A DNA stretch of 6,766 nt from Pseudomonadota bacterium. Lineage in GTDB: Bacteria; Bdellovibrionota; Bdellovibrionia; Bdellovibrionales; JAEYZS01. Below the pieces are notes generated by a model that ran no database searches, was not told where the DNA came from, and worked only from the letters and a program-made list of their open reading frames with translations. This document shows positions 5,115 through 6,766 of the stretch, in pieces (position 1 is the first letter of the stretch; the number at the start of each line of letters is the position of its first letter). A program made the translations under genes and the position numbers. The stretch is from assembly GCA_023427925.1 (NCBI GenBank), contig JAEYZS010000167.1, positions 1 to 6,766 on the forward strand, given 5' to 3'.

Positions 5115-6245
5115 ATGAGGAACGTATACTGTCTTTTATTTACCCTGCCATTAATACTGATGAGTATTGGCTGTACCAAGGTTGTTGAGCAGACCGCATC
5201 CAAAGATTTATCAGTATTTGATGTCAATATGTATGCCCTAAACAAGTTGGTCTGTGATCCATTTGATGGCGGACCAAGTAATCCGGGAGATCCTAACTAT
5301 GGTCGTGGACTTAAAGCAAGTCTTCACTATCTGAGAGACGATCAGCCTCGATATCAGCATGTCTTGGAATATATCAATCAAGGTGTCAAGGCCGACCAGC
5401 ATCTCTTCTTTACCAGCTTAAATGTTCCAACGCGAATGTTTGATATTGGATTTCCAACAGAGTCTGGTGGATTAGTAAGGCGTGATGACGGAACAGATTT
5501 ATATGAATATTTCGCATTAAGACTTTCTTCGATAATACATCTAGGACCGGATGACGATGAAGGTGAGTATGAGTTGGCAATCCTTTCCGATGACGGTGCT
5601 ATTATGAGATTGCGTGGAGATGATGGGAATTACCAGACCGTAGTTGATAATGACGGTGATCATCCAACTAAATTAGGTTGCGGAAGTACGATCACAATGA
5701 ACCGCGATACTCAAAGACTCATGCAGCTCGATTACTATCAAGGACCGAGATACCATATTTCAGTTATTCCAATGTGGAGAAAAAAGACTGCGTCAACTGT
5801 GCCTGAAACTCTTTGTGGACAAGAAGGTAACAACCTATTCTTTAATGAAAATACTTCGCAGCCTAAACAAGCGTATAATAACTTACTTGCCCGTGGGTGG
5901 AAGCCACTAACAATGGAAAACTATTCGTTACCAGCAAGTACGATATTCAATCCTTGTGAGCAGGGTATTGCTCCTAATATCATAGGCTTTAATGTGGAAG
6001 ACATGGTGGACGGTGTGGTTATCGCACGATGGTACACGGACATTCCAGCGACTTCTCAATTAAGATTTGTTGATATGAGCACGGGGATGGAAGAGCTTAC
6101 TGTGGCAGACAATCAGTTGCGACAAGAACACATAGTTGTAGTTCGAGCTCTTAAACCTGGAAGACAATATTTATTCCAAGGTGTATCGATCTCCGAAAGC
6201 TACGGAAAAGCGATCAGCGATCCTGTAACATTATTGCTTCAATAA
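5115..6245 (+). CDS. Lipoprotein with PA14-like and C-terminal fibronectin-III-like domains
   Basis: The 376-residue protein starts with a lipoprotein signal peptide: MRN, a hydrophobic core (4-18) and MSIGC with the lipidated Cys at 20. Ser at -3 is less usual than Leu, but the rest fits. Residues about 65-222 resemble a PA14 beta-barrel: LHYLRDD at 70-76, YFALRLSSIIHL at 132-143, YELAILSDDGAIMRLRGDDG at 152-171, VVDNDGDH at 176-183 and a closing MQLDYYQG...ISVIPMWRK at 203-223. The D159-D160-G161 turn sits where PA14 lectins carry the calcium-binding DcisD pair, so calcium-dependent glycan binding is possible but unproven. After a linker (225-285, with C234 and C281) comes a fibronectin-III-like domain at about 286-374 (GVVIARWYTDIPATSQLRFVD ... 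ALKPGRQYLFQGVSIS). No enzyme motif is visible. The protein is probably anchored in the outer membrane with a binding or structural role. It has its own promoter, and a hairpin terminator follows. I do not recognise a named gene. Confidence 0.82.
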   Translation: MRNVYCLLFTLPLILMSIGCTKVVEQTASKDLSVFDVNMYALNKLVCDPFDGGPSNPGDPNYGRGLKASLHYLRDDQPRYQHVLEYINQGVKADQHLFFTSLNVPTRMFDIGFPTESGGLVRRDDGTDLYEYFALRLSSIIHLGPDDDEGEYELAILSDDGAIMRLRGDDGNYQTVVDNDGDHPTKLGCGSTITMNRDTQRLMQLDYYQGPRYHISVIPMWRKKTASTVPETLCGQEGNNLFFNENTSQPKQAYNNLLARGWKPLTMENYSLPASTIFNPCEQGIAPNIIGFNVEDMVDGVVIARWYTDIPATSQLRFVDMSTGMEELTVADNQLRQEHIVVVRALKPGRQYLFQGVSISESYGKAISDPVTLLLQ

Positions 6246-6282
6246 ATAATCTATTTTTAAATGCTCCTGAGCCCTCAAGCCA

Positions 6283-6320
6283 GCCACCGCAAAAACCAAG
6301 ATTGGTTTTTGCGGTTTGGC
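6283..6320. terminator. Long hairpin between convergent genes, probable bidirectional terminator
   Basis: ACCGCAAAAACCA (6286-6298) pairs perfectly with TGGTTTTTGCGGT (6303-6315) around AGAT, and GCCA (6283-6286) can extend the stem with TGGC (6317-6320) if a small bulge is allowed. It lies between the stop of the lipoprotein gene (6245) and the stop of the convergent sodC gene (6333). There is no T-run after the full stem on the + strand, but the shorter inner stem CCAAGATTGG is followed by TTTTT on both strands, so it could stop transcription from both sides. Confidence 0.65.
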
Positions 6321-6332
6321 GTTACGTTCAAC

Positions 6333-6766
6333 CTACTTAGAAATTCCAATTATACCACATGCAAGTCTTTTTCCTGCATTTCCAGACGGCTGCGAAGTTA
6401 AATCATCCGCTTTTTCGTGAATAATAATTGATCTTCCAATTATTGACTCCGGACCATAGAGCTTCAGAAATTTATATGTTTCCGTTTTATCTACTTTTCC
6501 CTGAGCGTCAGTTTTGAGATTACCTAAATCTCCTGAATGGTGAGCCTCAGAACCAGGAGCGCCATGAGTTGGATTCATCCCGGCAAAGTGATCTCCAGCC
6601 GACGTCGCGTCATTTGAGCTGCAGTCTCCGAATTCATGAATATGAAAACCATGTTCGGTATTTCGGCCTAAACCTGTTGCTGTGATGTGAACGGTAACTT
6701 CATTTTTTCCTGACTTCGTGAAATCGACTTGGCCTTTAACATTAGAGCCGCTTTTAGACTGTAAAT
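6333..6766 (-). CDS. sodC: Cu/Zn superoxide dismutase, N-terminus beyond the window edge
   Basis: The frame is open from the right edge to the TAG at 6333-6335, giving 143 visible residues; only the signal peptide and first strand are missing. The enzyme converts superoxide to O2 and H2O2, normally in the periplasm. All ligands are present (visible-residue numbers): copper H41 and H43 in HGFHIHEFGDC, bridging H59 in SAGDHFAG, zinc H67 (NPTHGAP), H76 and D79 (HHSGDLGN), and copper H116 in IIIHEKADDL. The disulfide cysteines are C48 and C136, and the substrate-guiding Arg is R133 in SGNAGKRLACGIIG. The loop between DDL and SGNAG is short (TSQP), as in other bacterial enzymes, compared with the longer electrostatic loop of eukaryotic SOD1. 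An ATG at 6576-6578 is internal, because the copper ligands lie upstream of it. The gene converges on the lipoprotein gene and shares the intervening hairpin. Confidence 0.96.
   Translation of the reverse strand, partial: LQSKSGSNVKGQVDFTKSGKNEVTVHITATGLGRNTEHGFHIHEFGDCSSNDATSAGDHFAGMNPTHGAPGSEAHHSGDLGNLKTDAQGKVDKTETYKFLKLYGPESIIGRSIIIHEKADDLTSQPSGNAGKRLACGIIGISK

Noticed and set aside
5095..5118. Seven-codon leader ORF overlapping the lipoprotein start by ATGA
   Set aside because: Its ATG lies before the inferred transcription start and has no ribosome binding site, so it is most likely chance.
4922..5245. - strand open frame of 107 codons
   Set aside because: It spans the AT-rich intergenic region, the -10 promoter and the start of the lipoprotein gene, and its translation has no family resemblance.
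6333..6578. Short 81-residue protein starting at the ATG at 6576-6578
   Set aside because: The frame continues upstream with the HGFHIHEFGDC copper-ligand block of Cu/Zn superoxide dismutase, so the ATG is internal.
1..6766. tRNA, rRNA, CRISPR array, insertion sequence, toxin-antitoxin or phage genes
   Set aside because: None was seen on reading both strands: no regularly spaced repeats, no transposase or integrase motifs, and no cloverleaf-like stretch.

Overview
This is an AT-rich chromosomal window of closely spaced genes. Five complete genes lie on the + strand after the tail of a sixth. A convergent gene on the - strand runs off the right edge. The gene content fits a Gram-negative, deltaproteobacterium-like organism: a periplasmic Cu/Zn superoxide dismutase, a lipoprotein with a PA14-like fold, a secreted M14 carboxypeptidase, a double TM2 membrane protein and a DUF1343/NamZ-type peptidoglycan hexosaminidase. 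Together with the codon use this makes me think of Bdellovibrionota (predatory Bdellovibrio relatives). That assignment is an inference; there is no rRNA or other marker gene here to settle it.

Layout. Positions 2-346 hold the C-terminal part of an unrecognised protein, closed by a strong intrinsic terminator (368-401). Next comes a run of four + genes: a DUF1295 / steroid 5-alpha-reductase-like membrane protein (445-1224), a protein of two tandem TM2 domains (1290-1688), a DOMON-like domain protein (1693-2223) and a DUF1343 exo-beta-N-acetylmuramidase-like protein (2208-3395). The last three are tightly packed, with a 4-nt gap and then a 16-nt overlap, and are very likely co-transcribed. After 79 nt with no visible terminator comes a secreted M14 (N/E-type) metallocarboxypeptidase (3475-4818), closed by a second clear terminator (4869-4904). 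A roughly 210-nt intergenic stretch carries a short GTCT-type repeat and an extended -10 promoter, and drives a lipoprotein with PA14-like and fibronectin-III-like domains (5115-6245). A long perfect hairpin (6283-6320) separates this from the convergent, 5'-truncated sodC gene (6333-6766, - strand).

How the genes may work together. The NamZ-like enzyme (cytoplasmic by its lack of a signal peptide) and its overlapping DOMON-like partner point to breakdown of imported murein sugars. The carboxypeptidase is exported and would trim basic or other C-terminal residues from peptides. The PA14 lipoprotein may bind glycans at the cell surface. SodC protects the periplasm. All these roles would suit an organism that feeds on other bacteria, but they are also common in free-living bacteria.

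There are no mobile elements, CRISPR arrays, tRNAs or rRNAs in the window. It looks like ordinary core or lineage-specific chromosome. The least described items are the DOMON-like/NamZ gene pair and the PA14 lipoprotein.
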